A stretch of 64,000 bases of DNA from Salinibacterium sp. (GCA_015234465.1 JADGNA010000008.1:248001-312000), one strand, 5' to 3'; positions 18,440 through 27,301 are shown, counted from the first letter of the stretch. The notes: a model not told the origin generated them from the letters alone. Numbers and translations: made by a program.

Positions 18440-19084
18440 TTACTCGGCGGCCTCTGCGTCGCCCTCGGTGCCCGCCTCGGTCTCAGGCTCGGCCTGGACG
18501 GTCGGGACGACGACGCTAACGACGAGCGTGTCTGCCTCGGCGACGAGAGTGACGCCCTTGGGCAGCACGATCGCGTCGGCGTTGAGGTGCGTGACAGCCT
18601 CGACACCCTCGACGCTGATCTCAAGGTTCTCGGGGATCTCGATGGCGGGCGCCTCGATGAGGATCGTGTGCGCCTCCTGCTCGAGAGCAGTGCCGGGGGC
18701 AGCCTCGCCGACAACGTGGACGGGGACCTCGACCTGCACCTTCTCGCCCTTGCGGATGACCATGAGGTCGACGTGCTCGATGAGCTGGCGCACCGGGTCC
18801 TTCTGCACGTCCTTCACGAGGCCGGTCTGGGTCTTGCCATCGATCTCGAGCTCGAGGATGGCGTTGGCCTTGCGCAGGAGCAGCGCGGTCTCGTGGCCCG
18901 GGAGGGCGATGTGGAGCGGGTCGGTGCCGTGGCCGTAGAGCACGGCGGGGATCTTGCCGGCGGCGCGCAGACGGCGGGCGAAGCCCTTGCCGAAGTTGTC
19001 GCGCACGTCAGCGACGAGGTGGTTCGAGAGCTCGGTGGTGCTCGCGACGGACGGGCGTCCTGCGCGGCTGGTCTTCTCACCCAT
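18440..19084 (-). CDS. rplY: 50S ribosomal protein L25/general stress protein Ctc
   Basis: A 214-residue long-form L25 that binds 5S rRNA. RDNFGKGFARRLRAAGKIPAVLYGHG (about residues 28-53) is the conserved L25 N-terminal domain, followed by the TL5/CTC beta-domain and a Glu/Ala-rich tail (AEPETEAGTEGDAEAAE), typical of actinobacteria. The ATG at 19084 has AAGGAG 7 nt upstream. It precedes pth and mfd, a common actinobacterial order, and pth is in the same frame immediately after its stop. Confidence 0.95.
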   Translation of the reverse strand: MGEKTSRAGRPSVASTTELSNHLVADVRDNFGKGFARRLRAAGKIPAVLYGHGTDPLHIALPGHETALLLRKANAILELEIDGKTQTGLVKDVQKDPVRQLIEHVDLMVIRKGEKVQVEVPVHVVGEAAPGTALEQEAHTILIEAPAIEIPENLEISVEGVEAVTHLNADAIVLPKGVTLVAEADTLVVSVVVPTVQAEPETEAGTEGDAEAAE

Positions 19085-19210
19085 GGTGATTCTCCTTCTT
19101 GCGGGCCGGGCCCGCTGTCGTGTGTGGATTCAACTCGAACGCATCGGCACGACCCGAAACGGGTGGTGCTGCGTGAGGAAAGACCGAAGCCCTGCTCGCC
19201 GCGTCGATAA

Positions 19211-19228
19211 CGGATGCCGCGGCATCCG
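19211..19228. repeat. 18-bp perfect palindrome in the rplY leader region
   Basis: CGGATGCCGCGGCATCCG is fully two-fold symmetric and combines two inverted copies of the window's common GGATGCC motif. It lies between divergent rplY and the dehydrogenase gene. Confidence 0.6.
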
Positions 19229-19269
19229 AAGATGCCATCGGTCCCTCGCCGAAGTTCAATGGGAGAGTC

Positions 19270-19275
19270 TAGCGT
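19270..19275 (+). promoter_or_regulatory. -10-like hexamer of the 2-hydroxyacid dehydrogenase gene
   Basis: TAGCGT, 7 nt before the ATG at 19283; no Shine-Dalgarno. Confidence 0.5.
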
Positions 19276-19282
19276 AAGACGC

Positions 19283-20230
19283 ATGACTGCAAGCCCCCTG
19301 CTGGTGTTGGTACCGGACACGATGCAGGAGCCGACGCCCGTCGTGCCCGGCGCGGAGTTCCTGCGCTACGAGGCGGCGGCGCCCATCGCCCGGCATGACG
19401 CCGACGTGCTCGTCGTCTGGGGCAACCCGGGCGAGCACATCCGCGATGCGGCCGGCCGGATGCCGCGACTAAGGCTGGTGCAGGCGCTCTCTGCCGGCAC
19501 GGATGTGGTCGAGGCCGCTGGGTTCGCGACGGAGGTGGCGATCTGCTCGGCCGCCGGGCTGCACGACCGACCGGTGGCGGAGCACACGCTCGCGCTCGTG
19601 CTGGCCGCAGCGCGCAGCCTGCACGTCGCCGCCCAGGCCAAGGTGGAACACCGCTGGGCCGGCGAGATCGGCGGGATGCAGCAGGAACCGAGCCCCGGCC
19701 GCTTCACGACGCTGCGGAGAGCGCGCGTGCTCCTGTGGGGCTTCGGCGGGATCGCCCGCACCCTCGCGCCCCATCTCCTGGCACTCGGCGCGAGCGTGAC
19801 GGGCGTGGCCCGCTCCGCGCGCACGGTCGACGGAATCCGCGTCATCGCGCCGCACGACCTCGGCACCGAGTTGCCGCACACTGACGTGCTCATCAACATC
19901 CTCCCGGCGACGCCCGCGACCCGGCACCTCGTCAACGCGGAGGTGCTGGGCCGGCTCCCCCATCACGCCTGGCTCGTCAACGTTGGCCGTGGCGCCACGG
20001 TCGATGAGGATGCCCTCGTGCACGCCCTCCGCGCGGGCCGGCTCGGCGGGGCGGCCCTCGACGTCTTCGACACGGAGCCGCTGCCACCCGAGTCACCCCT
20101 GTGGGACGAACCGAACGTCATCATCACGCCCCACGCCGCAGGCGGCCGCCCGCTCGGTTCTGCCGCGCTCGTCGAGCACAACGTGCGGGCGCTCCTGGCG
20201 GGCAGCCCGTTGCGCAACCGCGTCGTCTGA
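19283..20230 (+). CDS. D-isomer-specific 2-hydroxyacid dehydrogenase
   Basis: A 315-residue NAD(P)-dependent oxidoreductase of the D-2-hydroxyacid dehydrogenase family. The nucleotide-binding glycine motif GFGGIARTLAPHL is near residue 155, the catalytic Arg follows in NVGRGATVDE, the Glu lies in DTEPLPPESPLW, and the catalytic His in TPHAAGG (about 285). The exact 2-oxoacid is unknown. The ATG at 19283 (MTASPLLVLVPD) is favoured over an upstream frame because TAGCGT lies 7 nt before it. Convergent with the gluconokinase gene, ending 1 nt from it. Confidence 0.9.
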   Translation: MTASPLLVLVPDTMQEPTPVVPGAEFLRYEAAAPIARHDADVLVVWGNPGEHIRDAAGRMPRLRLVQALSAGTDVVEAAGFATEVAICSAAGLHDRPVAEHTLALVLAAARSLHVAAQAKVEHRWAGEIGGMQQEPSPGRFTTLRRARVLLWGFGGIARTLAPHLLALGASVTGVARSARTVDGIRVIAPHDLGTELPHTDVLINILPATPATRHLVNAEVLGRLPHHAWLVNVGRGATVDEDALVHALRAGRLGGAALDVFDTEPLPPESPLWDEPNVIITPHAAGGRPLGSAALVEHNVRALLAGSPLRNRVV

Positions 20231-20231
20231 G

Positions 20232-20744
20232 TCAGTCCTGCAGCTTGCGCACGGCGGATGCCGCGGCCGCAACGACCTCGTCGACGCCGGGTTCGATCGA
20301 CACACTCGCGCCCGGCTCGTCCGGCGCAAGCGGCTCGAGCGCGTCCAGCTGCGACTCGAGCAGGCCGACGGGCATGAAGTGCCCGGCACGCGTGCGCAGG
20401 CGGGACTCAAGCAGTTCACGCGAGCCGTCGAGGTGCACGAAGACCGTCCGCGGCGCAGCCGCCCTGAGGCCGTCGCGGTACGAGCGGCGGAGTGCCGAGC
20501 ACGCCATGACCATGCCCTGTCCCGCCTCGGCCGCCTCGGCGAGCGCCTCGCCCACAAGCCTCAGCCAGGGCATCCGGTCGTTGTCATCGAGCGGGATGCC
20601 ACGCGCCATCTTCTCGACATTCGCCGGCGGGTGCAGGTCGTCACCGTCGAGGAACCGCAGGCCGAGCGCCTCCGCGAGGCCCATTCCGACGACCGACTTG
20701 CCGGACCCGCTCACACCCATGACGACGACGAGTGGTGACTGCAT
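20232..20744 (-). CDS. gntK: gluconokinase
   Basis: A 170-residue P-loop kinase phosphorylating gluconate to 6-phosphogluconate. Walker A is GVSGSGKS at about 10-17; FLDGDDLHPPANVEKMARGIPLDD (about 31-54) is the gluconokinase signature, and ACSALRRSYRD and GHFMPVGLLESQ are also family hallmarks. It diverges from gnd, so gluconate phosphorylation and the next enzyme of its use share one intergenic region (20745-20864). A much longer frame reaching 21437 is an artefact antisense to gnd. Confidence 0.94.
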   Translation of the reverse strand: MQSPLVVVMGVSGSGKSVVGMGLAEALGLRFLDGDDLHPPANVEKMARGIPLDDNDRMPWLRLVGEALAEAAEAGQGMVMACSALRRSYRDGLRAAAPRTVFVHLDGSRELLESRLRTRAGHFMPVGLLESQLDALEPLAPDEPGASVSIEPGVDEVVAAAASAVRKLQD

Positions 20745-20864
20745 TGCGTTCCCTTCACCGGTGCGGAGTGCGCGCTGACGCTGGCACACTCTCACGCTAG
20801 TTCCGATGTGAGGCCACGCAGTAGCCTTGAGCCATTCCCTTTCTCGACTTTGAGGAGCACCAGC

Positions 20865-22322
20865 GTGGCCGAACCCACCGCAGCACAGGCAAACATCGGC
20901 GTGGTCGGGATGGCGGTGATGGGGTCGAACCTCGCCCGCAACCTCGCCAGCCGTGAGGGAAACACGGTGGCGATCTACAACCGCTCCTTCGAGAAGACCC
21001 AGACTGTGCTCGACGAGCACCCCGAGGCCGGCTTCGTGCCCGCCGTGGACTACAAGGAGTTCGCGGCCGCGCTGCAGAAGCCGCGCACCGCCATCATCAT
21101 GGTCAAGGCGGGAGCCGCGACGGATGCCGTCATCACCGAGCTGACCGAGGTCTTCGAACCTGGCGACATCATCGTCGACGGTGGCAACGCCCTCTTCACC
21201 GACACCATCCGTCGCGAGCGCACCGTGCGCGAGACAGGCATCAACTTCGTCGGCGCCGGCATCTCGGGCGGCGAGGAGGGTGCCCTCAACGGCCCCTCGA
21301 TCATGCCGGGCGGCAGCGCCGAGGCCTGGGAGACGCTCGGCCCCATCCTCAAGTCCATCGCCGCGGTCGCCGACGGCGAGCCCTGCGTGACGCACGTCGG
21401 CACGGATGGCGCGGGGCACTTCGTGAAGATGGTGCACAACGGCATCGAGTACGCCGACATGCAGCTCATCGCGGAGGCCTACGACCTCATCCGCCGCGGC
21501 ACGGGCAAGACGCCCGCCGAGATTGCGGAGATCTTCGAGGAGTGGAACACGGGCGAGCTCGAGAGCTACCTCATCGAGATCACCGCAGAGGTGCTGCGCC
21601 AGGTCGACGCCAAGACGGGCGAGCCCCTCGTCGATGTCATCAAGGACGAGGCCGGCGCCAAGGGCACGGGTGCCTGGACCGTGCAGACGGCCCTCGACCT
21701 GGGCGTGCCCGTCTCCGGCATCGCCGAGGCGGTCTTCGCCCGCTCGCTCTCGTCGAGCCGCGCCAGCCGCGACGCAGCAGTCGACCTCCCCGGGCCGGAC
21801 GAGTCCTTCGAGGTGAGCGACGAGGCTGCCTTCATCGAGGATGTGCGCCTCGCGCTCTTCGCTTCCAAGATCGTCGCCTACAGCCAGGGCTTCGACGAGA
21901 TCGTCGCGGGCGCACGCCAGTACGACTGGGACATCGACCTGGGCGAGATCGCCCGCATCTGGAAGGCCGGCTGCATCATCCGCGCCCAGTTCCTCGGCCG
22001 CATCACGGAGGCCTACCTGGAGGACCCGCGCCTCGGCTCGCTCCTCACCGCCCCGTACTTCACCGACGCGATCGCCCGCGCCCAGAAGTCCTGGCGCCGC
22101 GTCGTGATCGCGGCAGCGCAGGCCGGCATCCCCTCCCCCGCGTTCTCCTCGTCACTCGCCTACTACGACGGACTGCGCGCCGAGCGCCTGCCCGCCGCCC
22201 TCATCCAGGGCCAGCGCGACTTCTTCGGCGCCCACACCTACAAGCGCATCGACGCCGAGGGCACCTTCCACACGCAGTGGAGCGGTGACCGCAGCGAGAT
22301 CGAGGCCGAGGACACCCACTAG
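20865..22322 (+). CDS. gnd: NADP-dependent 6-phosphogluconate dehydrogenase, decarboxylating
   Basis: A 485-residue enzyme of the oxidative pentose phosphate pathway producing ribulose 5-phosphate, CO2 and NADPH. The Rossmann motif GVVGMAVMGSNLARNLA is near the start, VDGGNA and GISGGEEGALNGPSIMPGG (about 125-140) form the substrate region, HFVKMVHNGIEYADMQ carries the catalytic lysine (about 185), and YYDGLRAERLPAALIQGQRDFFGAHTY is the C-terminal signature. The GTG at 20865 has GAGGAG 8 nt upstream. Gluconokinase is divergent and supplies its substrate. Confidence 0.97.
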   Translation: MAEPTAAQANIGVVGMAVMGSNLARNLASREGNTVAIYNRSFEKTQTVLDEHPEAGFVPAVDYKEFAAALQKPRTAIIMVKAGAATDAVITELTEVFEPGDIIVDGGNALFTDTIRRERTVRETGINFVGAGISGGEEGALNGPSIMPGGSAEAWETLGPILKSIAAVADGEPCVTHVGTDGAGHFVKMVHNGIEYADMQLIAEAYDLIRRGTGKTPAEIAEIFEEWNTGELESYLIEITAEVLRQVDAKTGEPLVDVIKDEAGAKGTGAWTVQTALDLGVPVSGIAEAVFARSLSSSRASRDAAVDLPGPDESFEVSDEAAFIEDVRLALFASKIVAYSQGFDEIVAGARQYDWDIDLGEIARIWKAGCIIRAQFLGRITEAYLEDPRLGSLLTAPYFTDAIARAQKSWRRVVIAAAQAGIPSPAFSSSLAYYDGLRAERLPAALIQGQRDFFGAHTYKRIDAEGTFHTQWSGDRSEIEAEDTH

Positions 22323-22324
22323 GC

Positions 22325-22804
22325 ATGTCGCTGTCGCACATCCCCCGCCCGGCCCTCAAGCGAGACATCCCCGAGATGCTCGCGCTCATCCACGAGCTCG
22401 CGGTATACGAGCGGGAGCCGGATGCCGTCAAGACGAGCGAGGACGACCTGCGTCGGGCGCTCTTCGGCGAGCATCCGACCGTCTTCGCCCACGTGGTCGA
22501 CGGCGACGAGGAGCGTCTCGCCGGCATGGCGATCTGGTTCCTGACCTTCTCCACCTGGGAGGGAGTCAACGGCATCCACCTCGAGGACCTCTACGTGCGC
22601 GAGGAGTTCCGGGGCCGAGGCTACGGCCGACAGCTCCTCGCGACCCTCGCGGCCGTCTGCGTCGAGCGAGGTTACGCCCGGCTCGAGTGGCAGGTGCTCG
22701 ACTGGAACGAGCCCGCCATCGGCTTCTACAAGAACCTGGGCGCCGAGCCCATGGACGAGTGGACGACGTTCCGACTCAGCGGCGACGCCCTGCGAAGTCA
22801 GTAA
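22325..22804 (+). CDS. GNAT family N-acetyltransferase (diamine acetyltransferase-like)
   Basis: A 159-residue single-domain acetyltransferase. HLEDLYVREEFRGRGYGRQLL (about 87-107) holds the acetyl-CoA pyrophosphate-binding R-G-x-G-Y-G motif, and WQVLDWNEPAIGFYKNLGA (about 127-145) is motif B, close to spermidine/thialysine acetyltransferases. The true amine acceptor is unknown. It starts 2 nt after the gnd stop, so it is probably co-transcribed with gnd and the small membrane protein that follows. Confidence 0.88.
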   Translation: MSLSHIPRPALKRDIPEMLALIHELAVYEREPDAVKTSEDDLRRALFGEHPTVFAHVVDGDEERLAGMAIWFLTFSTWEGVNGIHLEDLYVREEFRGRGYGRQLLATLAAVCVERGYARLEWQVLDWNEPAIGFYKNLGAEPMDEWTTFRLSGDALRSQ

Positions 22805-22808
22805 CCCC

Positions 22809-23183
22809 ATGGTCGACGACGAGCACCCCGAACTTGCGGGCTACGAACCCCACGAGCAGCGCCCCCTCCGCAGCGGACGACGGATGCTTCTGCTCCGCCT
22901 CGTCGTGCTGCTCGCGGTGCTCGGGCTCGTGCTCCCCGGCATCATCACGACCGTGAGTCTCGGCGCGAACAACGCCGAGCGCGCCTGCTCCTACCGCGGC
23001 GCGATCATGATGCCCGGCGCCGCGCGCTACGAGGCACGCTGGGAGCTCTTCGGCCCCGGCGGCATCGGCTGGGAGTGCTACGCGACCGACCGCAACGGCG
23101 ACAGCCTGCACGTCGACTCGATGGGGCTCATCCCCGTCGCGCCCGGTCCCGGGGTCGCGCCGGTCGACACGCGCGACACCTAG
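22809..23183 (+). CDS. small single-pass membrane protein, unknown function
   Basis: A 124-residue protein with a charged N-terminus, one hydrophobic helix (about residues 28-50) and a presumably external domain with two cysteines (ERACSYRG, WECYATD) that could form a disulfide. No family recognised. It follows the GNAT gene by 4 nt and overlaps the end of the convergent CoA-transferase gene by 4 nt. Confidence 0.7.
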   Translation: MVDDEHPELAGYEPHEQRPLRSGRRMLLLRLVVLLAVLGLVLPGIITTVSLGANNAERACSYRGAIMMPGAARYEARWELFGPGGIGWECYATDRNGDSLHVDSMGLIPVAPGPGVAPVDTRDT

Positions 23184-24586
23184 GCCGCGGGAGAACCCCA
23201 CTCCGCGGCATCCGAACCCAGGGGCTTCGGGATGCGCTCAAAGCCGAAGTTGATCTCATCGAAGCGGGCCGGGGGCGGCAGCAGTTCGGCGGCGCCCCAC
23301 TGCGTGCCGATCATGGTGCAGGGCCCGTTCCACTGGTCGAAGACACCGTCGGTCGGCTGGTCGCCGCCGGAGACGAGGGCCTCCGCCACGCGCGCGAGCG
23401 AGGTGCGGGTCGACGAGCCTGCGCCGTCACGCACGAGCTCGACGACGCCGCGAAGCACGGATGCCGCGAGCAGGTAGCCGGTGGCATGGTCGAGCGCCTG
23501 CACGGGCAGCTGCTGGGGACGCTCCTCCCACGTGGCGACCATGCCACGGTGCGAGATGCCGCTCGCCATCTGCACGACGCTGTCGAAACCGCGACGCTGG
23601 CGCCACGGCCCCGAGAAGCCGAAGGCGGTGAGGGAGGCCTCGACGAGGCCGGGCCGCAGTCGCTGGCGGGTCTCGGCGTCGAGGCCGAGGCCGTCGAGGG
23701 CGCCGTCGCGGTAGCCGTGCACGAGCACGTCTGCCTCGCTGAGCAGGCGCGCGAGCTGCTCGCGGCCGTCGGGGGTGCGGGCATCCAGGCGTGCCGTGCG
23801 CTTGCCGAGCGTCATGTTGGGCACGATGGCGGGCTCATCCCAGTCCGGCGGGTCGACGCGGAGCACGTCGGCACCGAGGCCCGCGAGGAACCTGGTCGCA
23901 ACCGGCCCCGCCAGCACGCGCGTGAGGTCGAGCACGCGCAGGCCCGCGAGCGGTCGCTCGACGGTGGGCCGCCAGTGCTCGCCGACGGCGCCGGCCGAGC
24001 CCGCATCGCGGTGCAGGAGCGGCTCGCTCGCGACCGCCACACCCTGGGGGTGGGCGCGCCACTCCTTGCGCGTGCGCATGGCGGCCGACACTCCGCCCGC
24101 CGCGACGACCGCCTCCTCCAGCTCGAAGGCGTCCCATCGGCCGACGAGGCGTCGCACGTCGGCCGGATCGCTCGAATCGTCGGCGCCCAGCACACGGAGG
24201 GCAGCCGCGCGATGAGGCGCCGCGTTGGTGTGCAGGCGCACCCAGCCGCCGCGAGCGGCGCGGTAGTTGCGCGTGAAGGGGTCCCAGACGGGCGGCACCG
24301 ACCAGCCGGCCGGGCGAACGGCCGAACCGAACCACGCGGATGCGAGCAGGCGGTTGACGCTGACCCTTGGCTCCGCGCCCCCCACGAGCGCCGCGAGTTC
24401 CGTCGCGGCGAGCCCGGCGACACCGATGGATGCCGCGGCCAGGGCCGAAACCCGGAACGCCGACGGAAGGTCGCCGATACCGGTCACCCGAAGGCCGGGG
24501 AGCAGGGCATCCGACCCCCCAAGGGCCGCCCAGAACTCCGCGGCGAACGGCACCGACTCGTGCCCCTCAACTGGCCCGGTGCCCAC
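23180..24586 (-). CDS. CoA transferase, CaiB/BaiF (family III), with rearranged domain order
   Basis: A 468-residue family III CoA transferase. The canonical CaiB N-terminus, LAGLRVLDLTRVLAGPVATR followed by GADVLRVDPP, appears only at about residues 213-250. The preceding half contains WVRLHTN, EEAVVAAGGVSAAMRTRKEW and HPQG, features that normally occur in the C-terminal part of CaiB. The candidate catalytic Asp is in LDHATGY. The substrate is unknown. The start could be the GTG at 24586 or a second GTG at 24553 preceded by GAGGGG. Confidence 0.82.
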   Translation of the reverse strand: MGTGPVEGHESVPFAAEFWAALGGSDALLPGLRVTGIGDLPSAFRVSALAAASIGVAGLAATELAALVGGAEPRVSVNRLLASAWFGSAVRPAGWSVPPVWDPFTRNYRAARGGWVRLHTNAAPHRAAALRVLGADDSSDPADVRRLVGRWDAFELEEAVVAAGGVSAAMRTRKEWRAHPQGVAVASEPLLHRDAGSAGAVGEHWRPTVERPLAGLRVLDLTRVLAGPVATRFLAGLGADVLRVDPPDWDEPAIVPNMTLGKRTARLDARTPDGREQLARLLSEADVLVHGYRDGALDGLGLDAETRQRLRPGLVEASLTAFGFSGPWRQRRGFDSVVQMASGISHRGMVATWEERPQQLPVQALDHATGYLLAASVLRGVVELVRDGAGSSTRTSLARVAEALVSGGDQPTDGVFDQWNGPCTMIGTQWGAAELLPPPARFDEINFGFERIPKPLGSDAAEWGSPAA

Positions 24587-24615
24587 CGGCGACCCGCCCC
24601 CTCTCGTGCGTGACG

Positions 24616-25593
24616 TTATGCGGCGCCGTCGAACATCGACGTCACCGAACCGTCGCTGAAGACCTCGTTGATGGCACCCGCGATGAGCGGGGCGATCGGC
24701 AGGACCGTCAGCTTCGGGAAGATCTTGTCGGCCGTGAGCGGCAGCGTGTCGGTCACGACGACCTCATCGATGAAGTCGGCCTGCAGGCGCTCCGCCGCGG
24801 GGTGCGAGAACACCGCGTGCGTTGCCGCCACCACGACATTCTTGGCACCGGCCTTCTTGAGGGCCTCCGCCGCCTTGGCGATCGTGCCGCCCGTGTCGAT
24901 CAGGTCGTCGACGAGCAGGCAGGTGCGCCCAGCGACCTCACCGACGATCTCGTGCACGGAAACCTCGTTGGCGACCCGCGGGTCGCGACGCTTGTGGATG
25001 ATCGCGAGCGGGGCATCCAGCTTGTCGCTCCAGATGTCAGCCACGCGAACACGGCCCATGTCGGGCGAGACGACCGTGAGCGTCTCCTTGTCGAGCTTCT
25101 CCTTGAAGTACTTGAGCAGCACCGGCATCGCGAAGAGATGGTCGACGGGGCCATCGAAGAAGCCCTGGATCTGCGCGGCGTGCAGGTCGACGCTCATGAT
25201 GCGGTCCGCGCCAGCGGCCTTGAAGAGATCGGCGACGAGACGGGCCGAGATGGGCTCGCGGCCACGGCCCTTCTTGTCCTGGCGGGCGTAGGGGTAGAAG
25301 GGCGCGACGACCGTGATGCGCTTCGCCGAGGCACGCTTGAGCGCGTCGACCATGATGAGCTGCTCCATGAGCCACTCGTTGATCGGGGTCGTGTGCGACT
25401 GGATGACGAAGGCGTCGCATCCGCGCACGCTCTCGCTGTAGCGCGCGTAGATCTCACCGTTCGCGAAGGTGCGCGTCTCGGCGTGCAGGAGCTCCGTGTC
25501 CAGCTCGCGGGCGATGTCCTCCGCCAGCTGTGGGTGTGCGCGGCCCGTGACAAGCACGAGCTTCTTCTGTCCGTTGACGGTGATCTCGGACAA
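24616..25593 (-). CDS. prs: ribose-phosphate diphosphokinase (PRPP synthetase)
   Basis: A 325-residue enzyme making PRPP from ribose 5-phosphate and ATP for nucleotide, His, Trp and NAD synthesis. RYSESVRGCDAFVIQSH, VAPFYPYARQDKKGRGREPISA (ATP-binding flexible region), SVDLHAAQIQGFF and the PRPP loop CLLVDDLIDTGGT are all present. It follows glmU by 45 nt on the same strand, an order common in actinobacteria, and both are probably in one operon. Confidence 0.96.
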   Translation of the reverse strand: MSEITVNGQKKLVLVTGRAHPQLAEDIARELDTELLHAETRTFANGEIYARYSESVRGCDAFVIQSHTTPINEWLMEQLIMVDALKRASAKRITVVAPFYPYARQDKKGRGREPISARLVADLFKAAGADRIMSVDLHAAQIQGFFDGPVDHLFAMPVLLKYFKEKLDKETLTVVSPDMGRVRVADIWSDKLDAPLAIIHKRRDPRVANEVSVHEIVGEVAGRTCLLVDDLIDTGGTIAKAAEALKKAGAKNVVVAATHAVFSHPAAERLQADFIDEVVVTDTLPLTADKIFPKLTVLPIAPLIAGAINEVFSDGSVTSMFDGAA

Positions 25594-25638
25594 GTCCGCT
25601 CGCTCTCTGCCGGTGTGGCCCCAACGGGACCGTGGTTC

Positions 25639-27078
25639 TCAGGCCTCGTCGACCGCCTCACCGGATGCCTCGGCAGCCTCAGCCGCCGCGGAACCCGGCC
25701 TGTTGGTGCCGACCCAACCTGCCATGTTGCGCTGTGGAGCCACGCTGATCGCCAGCGCGCCCGCCGGAATGTCCTTGCGGACCACCGTGCCAGCGCCTGT
25801 GTAGGCTCCGTCACCAATCCTAACGGGCGCGACGAAGACGTTGTGCGAACCAGTTCGCACGTGCGAACCCACGATTGTGCGGTGCTTGTTGACGCCGTCG
25901 TAGTTGGCCGTGATCGTGCCGGCGCCCACGTTGGAACCGACACCCACCTCGGTGTCGCCGATGTAGCTGAGGTGCGGCACCTTGCTGCCGTCGCCGATGT
26001 TCGCGTTCTTCGTCTCGACGAAGGTGCCGATCTTGCCGTCAGCGCCGAGGACGGTGCCCGGCCGCAGGTAGGCGAAGGGGCCGACACTCGCGCCCGCGCC
26101 GATGACCGCCAGCGTGGCATCCGTGCGCTTGACGACGGCGTTCTCGCCGACCTCGCAGTCCACGAGGGTGGTGTCTGGGCCCACGACCGCGCCGCGCTCG
26201 ATCTTCGTCGCGCCGCGGATCTGCGTGCCCGGCAACAGCTCGACGTCCTCAGCCAGCGTGGCATCCGCATCGATCCACACCGAGGCCGGGTCGAGGATCG
26301 TCACGCCCGCGACCTGCCAGCGACGGATGATGCGGGCGTTCAGCTCCCGCGCCGCCGCCGCCAACTGCACCCTGTCGTTGATGCCCGCGACGAGCCACGG
26401 GTCGCGCACCGAGACCGCCTCGATGCGGCCACCCGACTGCCGGATCACAGCCGCGGCATCCGTCAGGTACTTCTCGCGCTGCGCGTTCTGCGTGCCCACC
26501 TGGCGGAGGGCCTCCCGCAGGGGGCCCGCCGAGAAGACATAGACGCCCGCGTTGACCTCGCGCACCGCGAGCTGCTCAGACGACGCGTCCTTGTGCTCCA
26601 CGATCGCCTCGAAGAGGCCATCCGCCGAACGGACGATGCGGCCAAAACCGGAGGGGTCATCGAGAATCGCCGACAGCATTGTGAGCGCGTTGCCCTCATG
26701 CTGGTGCGCCGACACCAGCGACCGCAGGGTCGCCGCATCCAGGAGCGGGACATCCGCGCTCAGCACCACGACACGGCCCTCGAAGTCAGCCGGCAGCGCC
26801 TCCAGCGCCACCTCGACCGCCCGACCGGTGCCGGGCACCTCGTCCTGGTCGACAATGATCGCGTTCGGGGAACGACGCAGCACCTCGCCAGACACCGCCT
26901 CGCGCTCGTGGCGCACAACCGTCAGGATGTGGGCCGCGCCCAACTCCTCCGCCGTCGACAATACGTGGCCCACAAGCGGCACACCCGCGAGGGCATGCAG
27001 CACCTTCGCCTTCGCCGACTTCATGCGGGTGCCCTGGCCGGCCGCCAGGATGATGACGGCGAGAGACTGGTCGGTCAT
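25639..27078 (-). CDS. glmU: bifunctional UDP-N-acetylglucosamine pyrophosphorylase/glucosamine-1-P acetyltransferase
   Basis: A 479-residue enzyme making UDP-GlcNAc for peptidoglycan. The N-terminal uridyltransferase domain has LAAGQGTRMKSAKAKVLH; the C-terminal half is a left-handed beta-helix of hexapeptide repeats (for example VVGPDTTLVDCEV, IGDGSKVPHLSYIGD) ending in the acetyltransferase site with NYDGVNKHRTIVG. The ATG at 27078 (MTDQSLAVIILAAG) is supported by the conserved N-terminus. It precedes prs and lies downstream of tRNA-Gln. Confidence 0.97.
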   Translation of the reverse strand: MTDQSLAVIILAAGQGTRMKSAKAKVLHALAGVPLVGHVLSTAEELGAAHILTVVRHEREAVSGEVLRRSPNAIIVDQDEVPGTGRAVEVALEALPADFEGRVVVLSADVPLLDAATLRSLVSAHQHEGNALTMLSAILDDPSGFGRIVRSADGLFEAIVEHKDASSEQLAVREVNAGVYVFSAGPLREALRQVGTQNAQREKYLTDAAAVIRQSGGRIEAVSVRDPWLVAGINDRVQLAAAARELNARIIRRWQVAGVTILDPASVWIDADATLAEDVELLPGTQIRGATKIERGAVVGPDTTLVDCEVGENAVVKRTDATLAVIGAGASVGPFAYLRPGTVLGADGKIGTFVETKNANIGDGSKVPHLSYIGDTEVGVGSNVGAGTITANYDGVNKHRTIVGSHVRTGSHNVFVAPVRIGDGAYTGAGTVVRKDIPAGALAISVAPQRNMAGWVGTNRPGSAAAEAAEASGEAVDEA

Positions 27079-27164
27079 GGGTGGGGGCTCCTTGTTGTCA
27101 CGCTCGTTCACGCTGGGCATCTCTCGCACTCAGGCTTGCGAGTGTCCTTCCGGGCTGAAAACTG

Positions 27165-27233
27165 ATCCGCCTGCGGCGGATGCGCTCCGCGCACGGAGCC
27201 GGTTGAAATCGCTCCGCGATTTCAACTGGCTCC
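27165..27233 (-). repeat. three consecutive hairpins downstream of tRNA-Gln
   Basis: Hairpins are ATCCGCC/GGCGGAT (27165-27181), GCTCCG/CGGAGC (27184-27199) and an 18-bp arm pair at 27195-27212/27216-27233 with a 3-nt loop and one mismatch. In tRNA-transcription order the last hairpin ends near a short T run (CAGTTTTC), so it may act as terminator. The large hairpin includes the tRNA 3' end and encoded CCA. Confidence 0.75.
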
Positions 27234-27301
27234 GCCCCCAGGATTCGAACCTGGTCCTAACAGTTCCAAAGACTGCCGTGCTGCCGTTACACCAGGGCGG
27301 A
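27230..27301 (-). tRNA. tRNA-Gln(UUG)
   Basis: Acceptor TCCGCCC / GGGCGGA with discriminator G, D-arm with GGTGTAACGGCAGCAC, anticodon loop CTTTGGA (anticodon TTG), T-arm CCAGG-TTCGAAT-CCTGG. The bases after the discriminator read CCA, so the CCA end is encoded (27227-27229). It lies upstream of glmU. Confidence 0.95.

Noticed and set aside
24367-27165. A 932-codon open frame spanning antisense to prs and glmU
   Set aside because: It covers two well-conserved genes and is biased to Arg/His/Asp, so it is a shadow.
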